A stretch of DNA of 64,000 nucleotides from JACRDG01 sp963760985 (GTDB taxonomy: Bacteria > Desulfobacterota > Desulfomonilia > Desulfomonilales > Desulfomonilaceae): contig CAVXFM010000015.1 in assembly GCA_963760985.1 (NCBI GenBank), positions 62,001 to 126,000 on the forward strand, in the 5' to 3' direction. The position numbers and the translations under genes are program-made. Of this stretch, positions 17,438-27,208 are shown piece after piece. The number at the start of each line of letters is the position of its first letter. Within the stretch, counting starts at the first letter, position 1. The notes under the pieces are model-generated. The model saw only the letters and a list, made by a program, of their open reading frames with translations, did not search any database and was not told the origin of the DNA.

Positions 17438-17572
17438 GGCCTATTCAGTTCTGAAAGAAAAGCCTGGGGAGGTTTCTTGCCAACCAGCATGTCCCTCCGA
17501 CAGACATTGCACGACCGTTCCACTGAAGACCCGCTCTGGCAAGCATCCAGCCGCGCCGATAAATGCACCATA

Positions 17573-18541
17573 TCACGCCTTCCCTGTCAGGCGGTGACGC
17601 AATTTAGCCACTCCCCGTTGCCAGCAACGAGATGGGATTACCTGGACACGTGGTACACGGTTCAGAGGCGGCAAAGCTTCGGCCAGGCTGTCCAACACCG
17701 AGTAGAGGTTGTAGTCCTCAAGCACCCGACGCCGCGCCTCCAGGATAGCAGGCAGCGCTGCGTCGTACGGGTCCTGTTCCAGCACTTCGGACACGCGTCG
17801 CACTGCCGCGGGGATATCGCTCAGATCAAGTCGGACGAAACTATCTTGCGGAAAGTATTCGGCCACGTTGTCACAGCCTGAAAAGAGCGGCATAGCAAAG
17901 CCGAGGTAAGCGTCCGCGAGCTTTTCCGTCCAAAAATGGGGAATGGTATTGTTCTCCAACACAATGTGATACTTGAAGGGAATGATGGCGTCGGCTTTGT
18001 CGCTTATTTCTCGAAACCCACGTCCAAAGTGGATCACTCGTTCGCCCAGACCGGACTTGAGTGCCTGCAGGAACGCGAGGCGCTGGTGCTGTTGACGAGT
18101 AAACGTCTTTGAGGAGCACACCACAGACAGTGCCTCCACCTTTTTCCGCGGTGTCATGGTCCGCAAGGCGGCCAGATCAAGCGTGGCAGCCTCTGGTTCG
18201 AGGTTGACACCAAAGTACCAATTGAGGCAAGGCTGCCCGATGCGCACGGCTCCGTCGTACTTCCACGGTTTGAACGGCGAGACCAGGATGCCGAATTGCC
18301 TGAGATACGCTGGCGGATACACCTTCACTTCCGGAGGCTCGGTCATGAACAGAACCCTGCGTTCCGGTGGTAGGGTGGTACTTATGGGGGCAGGTGGGTC
18401 GTCGTACACTACCAGTAGGTCTGCATGGTCAGCGCTCCCGTTGCAACTCACCAGGGTTCTACGGTGTCGGCCTGCGCCGTCCTCGGTCTGCCGCAGCCAG
18501 GGCCAAGGAGTATGCATGGTGGAGAGAAGGATGCGTGTCAC
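17573..18541 (-). CDS. Family 10 glycosyltransferase (alpha-1,3-fucosyltransferase-like)
   Basis: 322 aa with a GTG start at 18541. The C-terminal donor-binding region has the GT10 signature: YHIVLENNTIPHFWTEKLADAYLGFAMPLFSGCDNVAEYFPQDSFVRL (about residues 205-255). Upstream VCSSKTFTRQQHQRLAFLQAL...VIHFGRGF also fits the family. Known GT10 enzymes transfer fucose from GDP-fucose to GlcNAc, as in Lewis-type antigens. With the GT11 gene at 22621 this suggests a fucosylated surface glycan. The true substrate needs biochemistry. It starts about 10 bp before the corrected stop of the GT4 gene. Confidence 0.83.
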   Translation of the reverse strand: MTRILLSTMHTPWPWLRQTEDGAGRHRRTLVSCNGSADHADLLVVYDDPPAPISTTLPPERRVLFMTEPPEVKVYPPAYLRQFGILVSPFKPWKYDGAVRIGQPCLNWYFGVNLEPEAATLDLAALRTMTPRKKVEALSVVCSSKTFTRQQHQRLAFLQALKSGLGERVIHFGRGFREISDKADAIIPFKYHIVLENNTIPHFWTEKLADAYLGFAMPLFSGCDNVAEYFPQDSFVRLDLSDIPAAVRRVSEVLEQDPYDAALPAILEARRRVLEDYNLYSVLDSLAEALPPLNRVPRVQVIPSRCWQRGVAKLRHRLTGKA

Positions 18542-18550
18542 GATTGTTGC

Positions 18551-19790
18551 TCATTCCATCGCTTGCCGGTACAGGTCCAAATACCTCCGAGCCACGACCG
18601 CCGGGCTGAACACCTCATCACCTTTTCCCTCGCTGCCTGCGCGAAACGGGCACGCCGTTCTTCGTTTTCCCACAGGAAAAGCACCCCTGTGGCCAGATCC
18701 CCCGCATCGAAAGGGCGAGCCTTGTATCCGTTGACCTTATGGTCCACGATGTCGCGCGGCACCGTGGCATCGAACGCAACAACCGGCGTGCCACAAGCCA
18801 TAGACTCGGCGAGGGTCTTGCCGAAGGCGTCCTGCAAGGTCGGACCGATGAACACATCCGCTGCACTATACGCTAAACGAAGGGAGATGTCATCGTGAAG
18901 AAGCCCGAGATGCCTGATACCTTCGCCTTCTGCGAATATTCCTCGTCGGCCGAACATTACTGCCTTGCCGGCTGACCGTATAATCGCCAGTGCCTCTCTC
19001 AACTCGCGGGTCCCTTTCAGAATGGCGTCGTTATACAACCCTCCGGCAAGTACCACGTTCCCTTTTTCCGGCAGTCCCAGGGCCGTCCGCGCCTCGGCTT
19101 GGGGCACAGGAAAGAAGGCGTCTGTGTCGATGCAGTTAGGGATCACCTGGATGGGACGGCCTCGCAATGCGACGCTGTGGCGGGCGCATTCAGCTTGCCA
19201 CTCGCTGAGCGCCACAAGACGGGTGTGCGCGGGCACGAGGCGCAGTTTGCGGCTCACAATCCATGAACTCAAGTCCCGGCCTGATGTTCCGAGTCTCGGG
19301 CAGGCCCCGTAACCGGTTTCGTAACGGGAGCACATCCCGAAGTAGTGGCATCCGCCCGTCATGGGCCACATGTCCCGCATTGTCCAGACCAAGGGTTTTC
19401 TCATGCGCGCACATTGCCGCCAGGCTTACCGTCGAATGGTTGATCCAATGCAGGTGGATGATGTCCGCCTGCTGGTACCACTGGTGTCGGGCGATGCGGA
19501 AACCAGAGAGCCCGGTACTCAGCGTCTCCGTCCGAGAGCGGTACAGGAGGGATGGCATCGATTCGAGCCGAATTCTCAGTTTCCAGCGCAGCTTAGCCAA
19601 AGAGCCTTGGGCCAGTGCTTGCACTGCGGGATCCTGACCATCAGCCTCACACAGAAGCAAGTGTGACTCCACTCCCTGAGCGAGAAGAGCCTTGTGAAGC
19701 CAGTAGGCCCCGCGGGCAGCGCCTTCCCCTAAGCCCGCCTGAGGTCACGTGCAACACCCGCAGTGAACGTCTTGAAGAGACGAGGCTCAT
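18551..19790 (-). CDS. Family 4 glycosyltransferase, several frameshifts
   Basis: About 413 aa after joining. The N-terminus (ATG at 19790, ...SLRVLHVTSGGL) shifts near 19735 into GEGAARGAYWLHKALLAQGVESHLLLCEADGQ. The next segment ends ...ADIIHLHWINHSTVSLAAM and shifts near 19404 into RKPLVWTMRDMWPMTGGCHYF. The C-terminal Rossmann domain has IQVIPNCIDTDAFFP, VLAGGLYNDAILKGTREL, AADVFIGPTLQDAFGKTLAESMACGTPVVAFDA (the GT4 E-x7-E motif) and a likely third shift near 18630 giving the natural end ...VVARRYLDLYRQAME. It is a GT-B retaining enzyme of the glycan cluster. Three shifts in one gene argue for sequence errors. Confidence 0.83.
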
Positions 19791-20200
19791 TTTTGTACCT
19801 TTAGACTTGCGGCACTACAGCGTCACCTGTGCAACGATGAATGGACATTCCGCCACTGGCTATCCAATGGGTTGTATCGTAAGCGTATTGAAATCCATAA
19901 AAAAACGCTTCCTATGGTGACCGATAAGCCGTGTTCAATTGGTGCACTTGTTGACACAAGCTTCAGTCACATCGATTTGAATGACATCCATCTCGTAAAG
20001 AGGACGGACAGCACGCTCCTCACAGTATAATCAGGTCGGAGGCCCTTTCTGCGTCTTCCTCCGAGAGGAATGGACTGTTTTGAAGGCGGATTTCCACTGA
20101 AGGTCTTCGACTTGGCGTTTGGTGATACTGTTGTTTGATTCATCGTTTCTCTGTTCTGCGTGCCTGTCGAACCTTGTTGGAACGCTAGCGATTGTCCCCA
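19791..20200. other. Gap in the glycan cluster, no gene seen
   Basis: About 410 bp without a credible gene. A plus-strand TTGACA at about 19953 has no clear partner -10. Confidence 0.35.
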
Positions 20201-21178
20201 TCACTGCCTGAAATCGGTCCTCCACGTCCTAAGTCGATTTCTCACCTCGTTCCGCCATCGCTTCAGGGCGCGGAAAACCGGAGACGGCAGTATCTTGCGC
20301 AAACCGAGCCTTGGGGGATTCCACAGCTTTGAGCAGGGCCTTTTCATATTCTCGGTTGGGAAAGATGAGCTCCGGGTGCTTGAGGGGAAACCCCATGGGT
20401 TGGGATGCCAGGCGCGCTTCCGGCAAGTCAGGGTCGGTGCAATGCGCGCGTCTGATTCAGTGCCAAAACCTATGTTGCGCACCAGGTTCACCGCGGGCAC
20501 CAGCAATAGCCCTGAATGGACAGATTGAGCGAAACTCCACTGAACGTCCCAGGTCGTCGAGTCGTCACCGCAGTTGTCCTCGAACTGCTCGTTCCTGAGC
20601 GGCGTGAAAGGGTAAGTTTCGGTCACATAGCTATCCCGGACGCTGGCCCACAGCCCCATCGTAACGTCGTAGAATTTCCATGCCCGAGCCCATGAGGCCC
20701 ATCCCCAACAGGACCCGAAATGTGATGGATAGTACGAGGTGGATGACTCAACTTGGCTGGCCACAAGATTATATCCGCATACCTGAATGATGCGCGTGTC
20801 ATGGCGGTATTGTTCTAGCAGTTCCTGACAGAAACGAAAGAATGTTGGATCAGGCAGTGTGTCGTCTTCCAAGATGATTCCTTCCGATTCATGCTCAAAA
20901 AACCAACTGATTGCTTGGCTCACGGCGACCCTGCAGCCAAGGTTTTGACTACGGAATCTGGTTTTCACTTCGCAATCCCAGTCCACACCATCGAGGACAA
21001 GACTGCGCACCATCTCGGTGCGCTCTCTTTCCGCCGGGGGATTTGGACGGGGACCGTCAGCGGCCACGTAGAGACGCGTAGGCTTTGCCTGCCGAATGGC
21101 CTCAAAGACCCGTAGCGTCGTGTCCGGTCGACAAAAAACCAAGAGAAGGACAGGGGTGGTGTTAGTCCATTCGTACAT
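20201..21178 (-). CDS. Glycosyltransferase (nucleotide-diphospho-sugar transferase fold), compensating frameshifts near the 3' end
   Basis: About 325 aa from the ATG at 21178 (MYEWTNTTPVLLLVFCRPDTTLRVFEAIRQAKPTRLYVAADGPR), chosen because GGAAGGA precedes it and the family starts there. The metal-binding region is EGIILEDDTLPDPTFFRFCQELLEQY. HFGSCWGWASWARAW is a typical acceptor-domain motif of this GT2-like group. Near 20440 the frame shifts so that the credible reading is LPEARLASQPMGFPLKHPELIFPNREYEKALLKAVES, then it shifts back near 20300 to end PSPVFRALKRWRNEVRNRL. It probably adds a sugar to the surface glycan. Confidence 0.75.
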   Translation of the reverse strand: MYEWTNTTPVLLLVFCRPDTTLRVFEAIRQAKPTRLYVAADGPRPNPPAERERTEMVRSLVLDGVDWDCEVKTRFRSQNLGCRVAVSQAISWFFEHESEGIILEDDTLPDPTFFRFCQELLEQYRHDTRIIQVCGYNLVASQVESSTSYYPSHFGSCWGWASWARAWKFYDVTMGLWASVRDSYVTETYPFTPLRNEQFEDNCGDDSTTWDVQWSFAQSVHSGLLLVPAVNLVRNIGFGTESDARIAPTLTCRKRAWHPNPWGFPSSTRSSSFPTENMKRPCSKLWNPPRLGLRKILPSPVFRALKRWRNEVRNRLRTWRTDFRQ

Positions 21179-21191
21179 AGTTTTCGTAATT

Positions 21192-21499
21192 TCAGTCCTT
21201 CCTTTCCCAGATGTTATTGACCAAGATGTGCCAGAGCAACGGTGCATGGTCCCCGCGCTTTCCAAACCGTCTCAGGCCATGCCTTGAGAAAAAAGGCGCT
21301 CTCCTTCACGTGGATCGGTGAAAAATCCCTCCAAGCCGAAAACTCTGATTTCCTTTTCGCCCAGATACGGAGCGTACGAGGCATTGAGTCAACCAGCATC
21401 CAGCAAGAGTCCTCGGGGTGCTTCACGATCCGTCCATCTTAGTTTGACGGGGTTGACCGGGCCGCACCAATTGTGCTTCCGGCATCCATTACAGGTCAT
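21192..21499 (-). CDS. Small conserved-looking protein with CxxC and C, broken
   Basis: Starts at an ATG overlapping the FkbM stop (TAATG), so it is translationally coupled. Reading: MTCNGCRKHNWCGPVNPVKLRWTDREAPRGLLLDAG, an in-frame TGA near 21395, LNASYAPYLGEKEIRVFGLEGFFTDPREGERLFSQGMA, then after a shift near 21270 LRRFGKRGDHAPLLWHILVNNIWERKD, ending at 21192, 13 bp before the next start. About 100 aa in all. Both halves read like real protein in an operon position. The TGA and the shift are probably sequence errors. I recognise no family. Confidence 0.45.
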
Positions 21500-22332
21500 T
21501 ATCGTGATCTCCGGCCTTCTGGATGAGTGAACAGCCAATTGCCGCTGGGTTCGATCTGGGTCGGCTCCGAGTATCCGAGGTCAGCGAGCAGAGCTTGCGA
21601 TGCAACAGCAGTTCTGCTTGACCGCCAGATCTCCATATGCACGACCGGTTTGTGACGCTTAAGCAGGTCTTGAGCTCCTTGAAGTACATTCAGCTCAAAG
21701 CCCTCCACATCGATCTTGATCAAGTCAATGTGGTGAGGGAAGTCAGCAAACCAGTCATCCAATCTAATGATCCTAATGCTTCCCTCGGCATCCATGGACA
21801 GAGAAGTCAGACCGGTGTTCGCACGGTCTTGGAAGCTAATGCGCGCTGCACCATTCGAGTGCCCAACCCCAAGAGCTTCTGCGCATACCACGTGGCTCTT
21901 ATTGTTGAGATCTATGTTGCGACGCAACATCTCGAAAGTCTCTGGAATTGGCTCGAAAGCAACAACGCGACGTGCAGGTAAATGTGTGGCAAAAAACAGA
22001 GCATGGTTACCGATGTTCGCTCCTACATCTATGACCGTATCGCAAGGACCGATCAGCTCTTGGAGAGTTATGAGATCATGCACCTCATAGAACTCTCCAC
22101 TCCGGAACATTATATTTTGAATCCAGTCGCTTTCTTTGAGCGGCAAATGGAACAGCGTCTCGTGACCTCGCCAGTTTACCGCTACAATGCGGCCACTCCG
22201 TTGAGCTGATTCTTCTGCGAAGCGTCTGCCCACACCGGTCATTCGAAACTTGCGCCGCGCCAAAGCCGTCAGGCCACAGACGACCCCCTCGCGACTGAGT
22301 CGATGCATTAACTTACTGATTCTCTCTTTCAC
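21499..22332 (-). CDS. FkbM-family SAM-dependent methyltransferase
   Basis: 277 aa with a GTG start at 22332 and GGAGG about 10 bp upstream. The SAM-binding motif is TVIDVGANIGNHALFFA (about residues 99-115), followed by RRVVAFEPIPETFEMLRRNIDLN and the FkbM end HIDLIKIDVEGFELNVLQGAQDLLKRHKPVVHMEI. Members O-methylate sugars or other hydroxyl groups in polysaccharide and antibiotic pathways. Within this cluster it may cap or decorate the glycan. The 288 bp upstream (22333-22620) show no credible gene. Confidence 0.87.
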   Translation of the reverse strand: MKERISKLMHRLSREGVVCGLTALARRKFRMTGVGRRFAEESAQRSGRIVAVNWRGHETLFHLPLKESDWIQNIMFRSGEFYEVHDLITLQELIGPCDTVIDVGANIGNHALFFATHLPARRVVAFEPIPETFEMLRRNIDLNNKSHVVCAEALGVGHSNGAARISFQDRANTGLTSLSMDAEGSIRIIRLDDWFADFPHHIDLIKIDVEGFELNVLQGAQDLLKRHKPVVHMEIWRSSRTAVASQALLADLGYSEPTQIEPSGNWLFTHPEGRRSR

Positions 22333-22620
22333 TCTGACTTAATCCTCCCAGTGGGTCTTTCAGTGAGTTTGTCCACACGTTGAGAGATGGGGTAATCGGC
22401 AACGGCAGAATTCTGCCCAGATAAGGGCATTGCGTTCACTTGAGGTGCCGTGACCGAGATGTCTTCATCTTGTCCGCCGCAAAGAATGAACTCTGTGTGC
22501 CTGAACAGGTATCCCAAACTTGAAGAGTCAGCAACCTGGCACATCCTTTTTGACGGTCACCCGTAGCTCATGATGAAAATTCGGGACACAGAAATGGCGC
22601 TTCCTTTTCGGGAATGAAGC

Positions 22621-23493
22621 TCACATAACCACCCATTGAGGCGGATACCTATCTATCGCATGCTCAGCCGGCGAAAACCTGACCGGGGCAATCACCAGCC
22701 TTGGCGTCCTCGCGCCGAGCCATGCAGCCCACCAAGAAAACGTACTGTTTGCTATAATGTGGTGTTTGCACAAAGACATCAGATACATGTCCGCCGCGCC
22801 GTTCTCTGGGTCGTTTTCTTCCATTACTCTGCATATGTAGGGCACTGATGCGAAGCGCTTCCGTGCCCAAACAGTGTCGTCGCTAAACACAAGAAAGACT
22901 GGATCTATAACCCGTTCAGCCACATGGGCCATGGCGGAGTCATAATACCCCGGTTGCAGAGATTCCAGGAAGTAGCCCCTCTCGATGGTCACGTAATCCG
23001 TTCGACGGACATGAATCGAAACGGCGTTGCAGGACGTGATTTCTTCAACGCGTCGTATCAGATTGTTACCTAGCGTTGGCTGGAACGTGAAAGCCGCTCG
23101 CACTTTCTCCGTAATGGATTCGAAATAGCTCTCGCTCTGCCAATACCCAGCGAGATAGGTTCCATCGGCAAGGTCTCGAAATCCCTTGAAATACCCCGGA
23201 CCATTTTCGACCACATACGAAGGGGAACGCCGCACTCTCCACAATCCAATCTTATTCAACACCCTTGCGCTCAGGGTCCTTGGCTCGCCGTGGTGGGATC
23301 GGCACAGCCTCTTGGGCGCTACTCGAGCATCGATTCCAAACACCTCATTCAGCTCGTAACGTCGTGGAGACCTCGGTCTGTACCCGTGCACATCAATTGC
23401 CAGGCTCGTTCCCCGTAACTCAGCCAATGCCATGGCAGCAGCGTATTGAAACATCTGGTTTCCAAGACCACCCTGAATTTTAACTATAATCAT
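22621..23493 (-). CDS. Family 11 glycosyltransferase (alpha-1,2-fucosyltransferase-like)
   Basis: 290 aa from the ATG at 23493 (MIIVKIQGGLGNQMFQYAAAMALAELRGTSLAIDV), which is the conserved GT11 N-terminus; the longer open frame upstream lacks support. Other family motifs are AVSIHVRRTDYVT (the HxRRxDY GDP-fucose motif), YYDSAMAHVAERV, FLVFSDDTVWARKRF and HHIIANSTFSWWAAWLG. Known members transfer fucose in alpha-1,2 linkage to galactose. Together with the GT10 gene it points to a difucosylated or Lewis-like surface structure, which is inference. Confidence 0.9.
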   Translation of the reverse strand: MIIVKIQGGLGNQMFQYAAAMALAELRGTSLAIDVHGYRPRSPRRYELNEVFGIDARVAPKRLCRSHHGEPRTLSARVLNKIGLWRVRRSPSYVVENGPGYFKGFRDLADGTYLAGYWQSESYFESITEKVRAAFTFQPTLGNNLIRRVEEITSCNAVSIHVRRTDYVTIERGYFLESLQPGYYDSAMAHVAERVIDPVFLVFSDDTVWARKRFASVPYICRVMEENDPENGAADMYLMSLCKHHIIANSTFSWWAAWLGARTPRLVIAPVRFSPAEHAIDRYPPQWVVM

Positions 23494-23700
23494 AAGCCCT
23501 GTCCCTTGTTGGTACCATTCCCGCCACCCCATCCCAAGCCCACCCAAATGGTTGTCCCTAACGCACGTTTTTCCCGGGCCTTGAAAAGCCGACACCGGGG
23601 GCCCCTGATCGCCAGCAGCTCCCGGTGACGAACGCAAGAGGAGTAGCTACGCTTCCTCTCGCTTATGTCTCGACAGGGTATCTCTCCGCTGAAAGCTATA

Positions 23701-24877
23701 GTGACCGGCATTGACTTCAGCACCTAAGCGAAGTAGGGCACAAGCGACTTCAGTTTGCCGGGATTGCCCTGGAATCGGTTGAATCTTCGGAACAAACTGT
23801 CCTTGAGATCTTTCAGGGCTCCAAAGAAGCGGTTGTGGGAAGCCCATTTCCGAGTCTCCTTCCAGATGTATTCCGCGGCGTTGAGCTTCGGAGCATATTT
23901 GGGCAGGAAATGGACCTCAATGAGGTCTTTGATTTCCTCCAACCACTTTCTGAGAGTTTTGGTCTTGTGCCAGGGTGCGTTATCCACAACCAAGTGGACC
24001 TTTTTCCCTTTGTAGTAGCGGAGCAACTGCTCGATGAACGCTGTGAAGGTGTCGGTATTGTATCGCTCGACGAATCGGAAGTGCCAACCCGGCTTTTCGC
24101 CAACCCGTACAGCTCCCATGACTTTTGCGCCCTTGCGACCCGGAAAACTCTTTACATGCGTACCCTTGCCTATTCTAGCCCAAGTACGGTGCAGTGAACC
24201 GGCTTGACCGAATGAGGCTTCGTCTTCGTAGATGAGAACACCGCACTCCTGTTCAACTTTTTTTTATTGTCTGCAGTTCATGGTCAAGCCATAGAGTCTG
24301 CTCGGCTGGGTCTGCCCGGGAAAGCTCTCGTGTGGGTAACTGAACACTGAATCGGAGTCGCCGAAGAATGCGCCGCATATGATCGGGGTGGTATCGAACC
24401 CCAAACAGATTCTTGACCAAGTCCGCGACAAGGGGAGCTGTCCAAACTCCCGTATCCAGCCCAGCGCTTTCTGGCCCTTGTTCAATGATACGGTCAAGCT
24501 CTATGAGCTGCCCTTGCGTCAATTTCGGCTTTCGACCAGGATACGGCCCCTTCACGAGCGCTTGGAGACCGCCTCTCCTGTACCGAGAAATCCAGTCCTG
24601 CAAGGTTCTCCGCCCAACTCCCACAATTTGAGCAGCTCGGCGTTCCCCCACTCCTTCATTCACCAGGAGCAATCCCTGAATGCGCTCGGCCATGTCGAGG
24701 TCTTTGCGCCCTCTGGCACCTTGGTACGCCTGCCCCAGCTCATCCCTTACAGCCTTGCTCAATCGCAGTCCCGGTCTCGCCATACCCCTCACCTCCACCG
24801 AAGAGTCGCTGGGGGGTGGCATACCACAACCGAGAAACTTTGTCGCGCCTTTTAGCGCGAAGTTCTGTGCCGGTTAC
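23701..24877 (-). mobile_element. IS630-family insertion sequence, 1,177 bp
   Basis: The left end (GTGACCGGCA at 23701) and the right end read inward (GTAACCGGCA, 24877-24868) form imperfect terminal inverted repeats that continue as GA.CTTC.GC. Both ends are flanked by TA (23699-23700 and 24878-24879), the target duplicated by this family. One transposase gene fills the element. It is inserted between the glycan cluster and the ABC exporter. Confidence 0.85.
23724..24783 (-). CDS. IS630-family transposase, split at an A8 run
   Basis: The N-terminal part from the ATG at 24783 (GGAGGTGAGGGGT upstream) has a Tc1/mariner-like HTH pair: RAAQIVGVGRRTLQDWISRYRRGGLQALVKG and HPDHMRRILRRLRFSVQLP. 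The catalytic DDE domain continues in another frame: VLIYEDEASFGQAG (first Asp), KVHLVVDNAPWHKTKTLRKWL (second Asp) and FLPKYAPKLNAAEYIWKETRKW (final Glu). The frames meet at eight A residues (24262-24269): dropping one A joins ...ELQTIKK to VEQECGVLIYEDE. This can be transcriptional slippage, which is known in several IS families, or a homopolymer error. Confidence 0.87.
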
Positions 24878-24881
24878 TATA

Positions 24882-25402
24882 ACACCGAACGTCTCTTCAG
24901 CTTCCGGCAAGCAGAGGGCAAAAACTTGCCGTCGACGTGCGTGATGTTAGCGGGAGCCACGCTTCGCAGCGGACCCGGCGGCATTGCGCAGGCAGAGCGA
25001 AAGCTTAAGCCAAAACACTTCTCAACGCAAGCACCTTGTGTTACGATTCAAAGCCTGGTCACTTGAAAGAAAGCAGAAGAGCGAAATCCCACAGAGACAT
25101 AGGAATTGTCGACATTTTGGTTCAGTCGGAAAAGAATGTGGCGTACAAGAGTTTGTGGTTCGCTCAAAATCGTCGTAGCGTACAAGAGGCTTCTTCAGAG
25201 GTAGGGACGGTCTCACCGGCACAACTGCCCTGCCGCTATGGTCAGGACGTCTCTTGACAGGGATGTGGATTGAACATAAATAGTGGCCATGTAATAAACA
25301 ATGATCAACCTGTAATGGATTAGCTGCAATGGCAAAGGCAGGCCCCTGCCGTCCCCATTTGCCGCAATTCTCTTTCATTTCTGTTCTATCTATGGAGCCC
25401 GT
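24882..25402. other. Gap between the IS and the ABC exporter
   Basis: About 520 bp with no frame that resembles a gene. It probably carries the exporter's promoter; I cannot place it. Confidence 0.3.
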
Positions 25403-27208
25403 GTGAAGTCCTCTCCGTTCCAACCATGCGATCAGTCTCTGTCTACAGCCATTTTGGGACTCTGGAAGCTGCTGTCTCCGCGGCGCAGACGGCAGATGTT
25501 CCTCCTGGCGTGCATGGCCATTGGCATGGCGTTCTTGGAACTCGGCGCGGTCGGATCCATCGCCTTTTTTGGGGCCACCGTTGCTGACCCGGAAAAAGTG
25601 TTGCATTCCAAATACGTGGCCATGGTCGCTCCATGGCTCCCACGCGAAGTGCTTGCCTCTCCCGTATCATTCATTTTTCTTGTGAGCGGTCTAGTCTTTG
25701 CAATCGTATTGTTGCGCAATACCGCGTACCCGACCTTTTACTATGCACGCACTCGCTTGGCAGCGGAGGTGGAATCCGCTGTGGGCAGCGTTCTGCTACG
25801 CAGCTTCATGGTGCGCCCCATGACCTGGCTGGTGCAACGCAACAGTGCGGACCTGATCTTTTCTTTTTCCGTATGTGGAGACGTGGCCCGTACCTTGACA
25901 CAGGTGGGGTTTGAAATCCTGACCGACGCGATGACATCAGTGCTGATGTTGGGTCTGCTGTGCATGGCAGACCCGGGACTCTTTTGGGGGCTTGCACTGG
26001 TGATCGGATTGGTGGCAGCAGCGTACCCCAGGCTGAGGCGAAGCATAGATAGCGTGGCCGGTCCCCTGAATTCTGCGGTGTTCAAACTCAACGCGTTGCG
26101 CACTCGCTCAACTCACGGCCTCCGGGATTTCCGCGTCGCGTGTTTAGAACAGCCCATAATAGAAGGCGCCAAGATCGTTCAGTCCAAGCTGGCCCGTCAT
26201 CAAGCCCGTGTACTGACCCTCCAGGTGATCCCACGCCCGGTTCTCGAAGTCCTGGGCATAGGCCTCATGTTCGGGACTGTCTGGTTTATGCTGCATGTGC
26301 GGCACGCATCCCAGGCCTCTACCGTGGGCATACTCACCCTGTTGGCCGTGGTGGCCTGGCGGATTCTGCCCATGTGCAGCCGCTTTCTCGAGCATATGGG
26401 CTCAATAAGGCGTTTCAGGCCTCAGCTATTGGTCTTGTGGAGCTACCTTCAGGATATGACGCCGGAGGAGTCAGTCCGCGACCTCTCGAAACCCGAAGCG
26501 TATCGATTCACGTCCACACTGACCTTGGAGAATGTTTCCTTCGTGTACCCGGAAGCCATAGAGCCAGCCATAGCACAGGTAAGCTTCAGCATCGCAAAGG
26601 GATCGAGCGTGGCCATAATAGGCAAGTCCGGCGCGGGTAAGTCTACTCTTGTCGATCTGCTCATAGGCTTGATTGAGCCGACATCCGGTCGAATTCTCGT
26701 TGACGGGCATTTGCTGGAAGGAGAAATGGTCCGACGATGGATGAGCAATGTGGGGTACGTGCCGCAGGCTCCGTACCTTTTTGACGGCACTCTTGCGGAA
26801 AACATCGCCCTGGCTGTTTCCGGTGAAACAGTCGACGAGGAAGAGCTGGAATGGGCGTCTCGCCTTGCAGCCCTGGATTTTGTGGATCAGTTGGACAGAG
26901 GCTTTGACACGCCCATCGGCGACAGGGGGGTACGCCTGTCCGGCGGCCAGTTGCAACGGGTGGCAATTGCACGAGCACTTTTCCGCCGACCGGAAATACT
27001 CATTTTCGACGAGGCAACGAGTTCGCTCGATGATAGCAGTCAGGCGCTCATCCGCCAAACCATGCTCAACTTACGTGAGCAGATGACCACCGTGTCCATC
27101 GCTCATCGCCTGACCACCGTTGAAGGCAGTTCGCTTGTTGTATGGCTCGACCAGGGAAAGGTACGCATGATAGGCACTTCCGACGAGGTGCTTCCCCAGT
27201 CACCGTGA
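25403..27208 (+). CDS. ABC exporter / lipid-linked glycan flippase-like (MsbA/PglK type)
   Basis: 601 aa with a GTG start. The N-terminal half has transmembrane segments near residues 33-60, 88-108, 170-210 and 283-325. The nucleotide-binding domain has Walker A GKSGAGKST (407-415), Q-loop VPQAPYLFDGT, signature LSGGQLQRV (512-520), Walker B ILIFDEATSSLD (532-543) and H-loop SIAHRL. This fused half-transporter is built to act as a homodimer and export lipid-linked or peptide substrates. Next to the glycan cluster, flipping of a lipid-linked oligosaccharide is the most likely job. An alternative is export of the small peptide encoded at 27548. Confidence 0.88.
   Translation: MKSSPFQPCDQSLSTAILGLWKLLSPRRRRQMFLLACMAIGMAFLELGAVGSIAFFGATVADPEKVLHSKYVAMVAPWLPREVLASPVSFIFLVSGLVFAIVLLRNTAYPTFYYARTRLAAEVESAVGSVLLRSFMVRPMTWLVQRNSADLIFSFSVCGDVARTLTQVGFEILTDAMTSVLMLGLLCMADPGLFWGLALVIGLVAAAYPRLRRSIDSVAGPLNSAVFKLNALRTRSTHGLRDFRVACLEQPIIEGAKIVQSKLARHQARVLTLQVIPRPVLEVLGIGLMFGTVWFMLHVRHASQASTVGILTLLAVVAWRILPMCSRFLEHMGSIRRFRPQLLVLWSYLQDMTPEESVRDLSKPEAYRFTSTLTLENVSFVYPEAIEPAIAQVSFSIAKGSSVAIIGKSGAGKSTLVDLLIGLIEPTSGRILVDGHLLEGEMVRRWMSNVGYVPQAPYLFDGTLAENIALAVSGETVDEEELEWASRLAALDFVDQLDRGFDTPIGDRGVRLSGGQLQRVAIARALFRRPEILIFDEATSSLDDSSQALIRQTMLNLREQMTTVSIAHRLTTVEGSSLVVWLDQGKVRMIGTSDEVLPQSP

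Noticed and set aside
21390..21400. In-frame TGA as selenocysteine
   Set aside because: It is not in a redox motif, I see no SECIS-like hairpin, and a second break 120 bp later points to sequence errors.
22329..22544. 71-codon frame ending on the FkbM start
   Set aside because: The overlap looks like an operon junction, but the translation has no protein-like pattern and no ribosome-binding site.
23490..23637. Longer N-terminus for the GT11 gene
   Set aside because: The added 48 residues have no similarity to the family, and the conserved start MIIVKIQGGLGNQMFQYA is at 23493.
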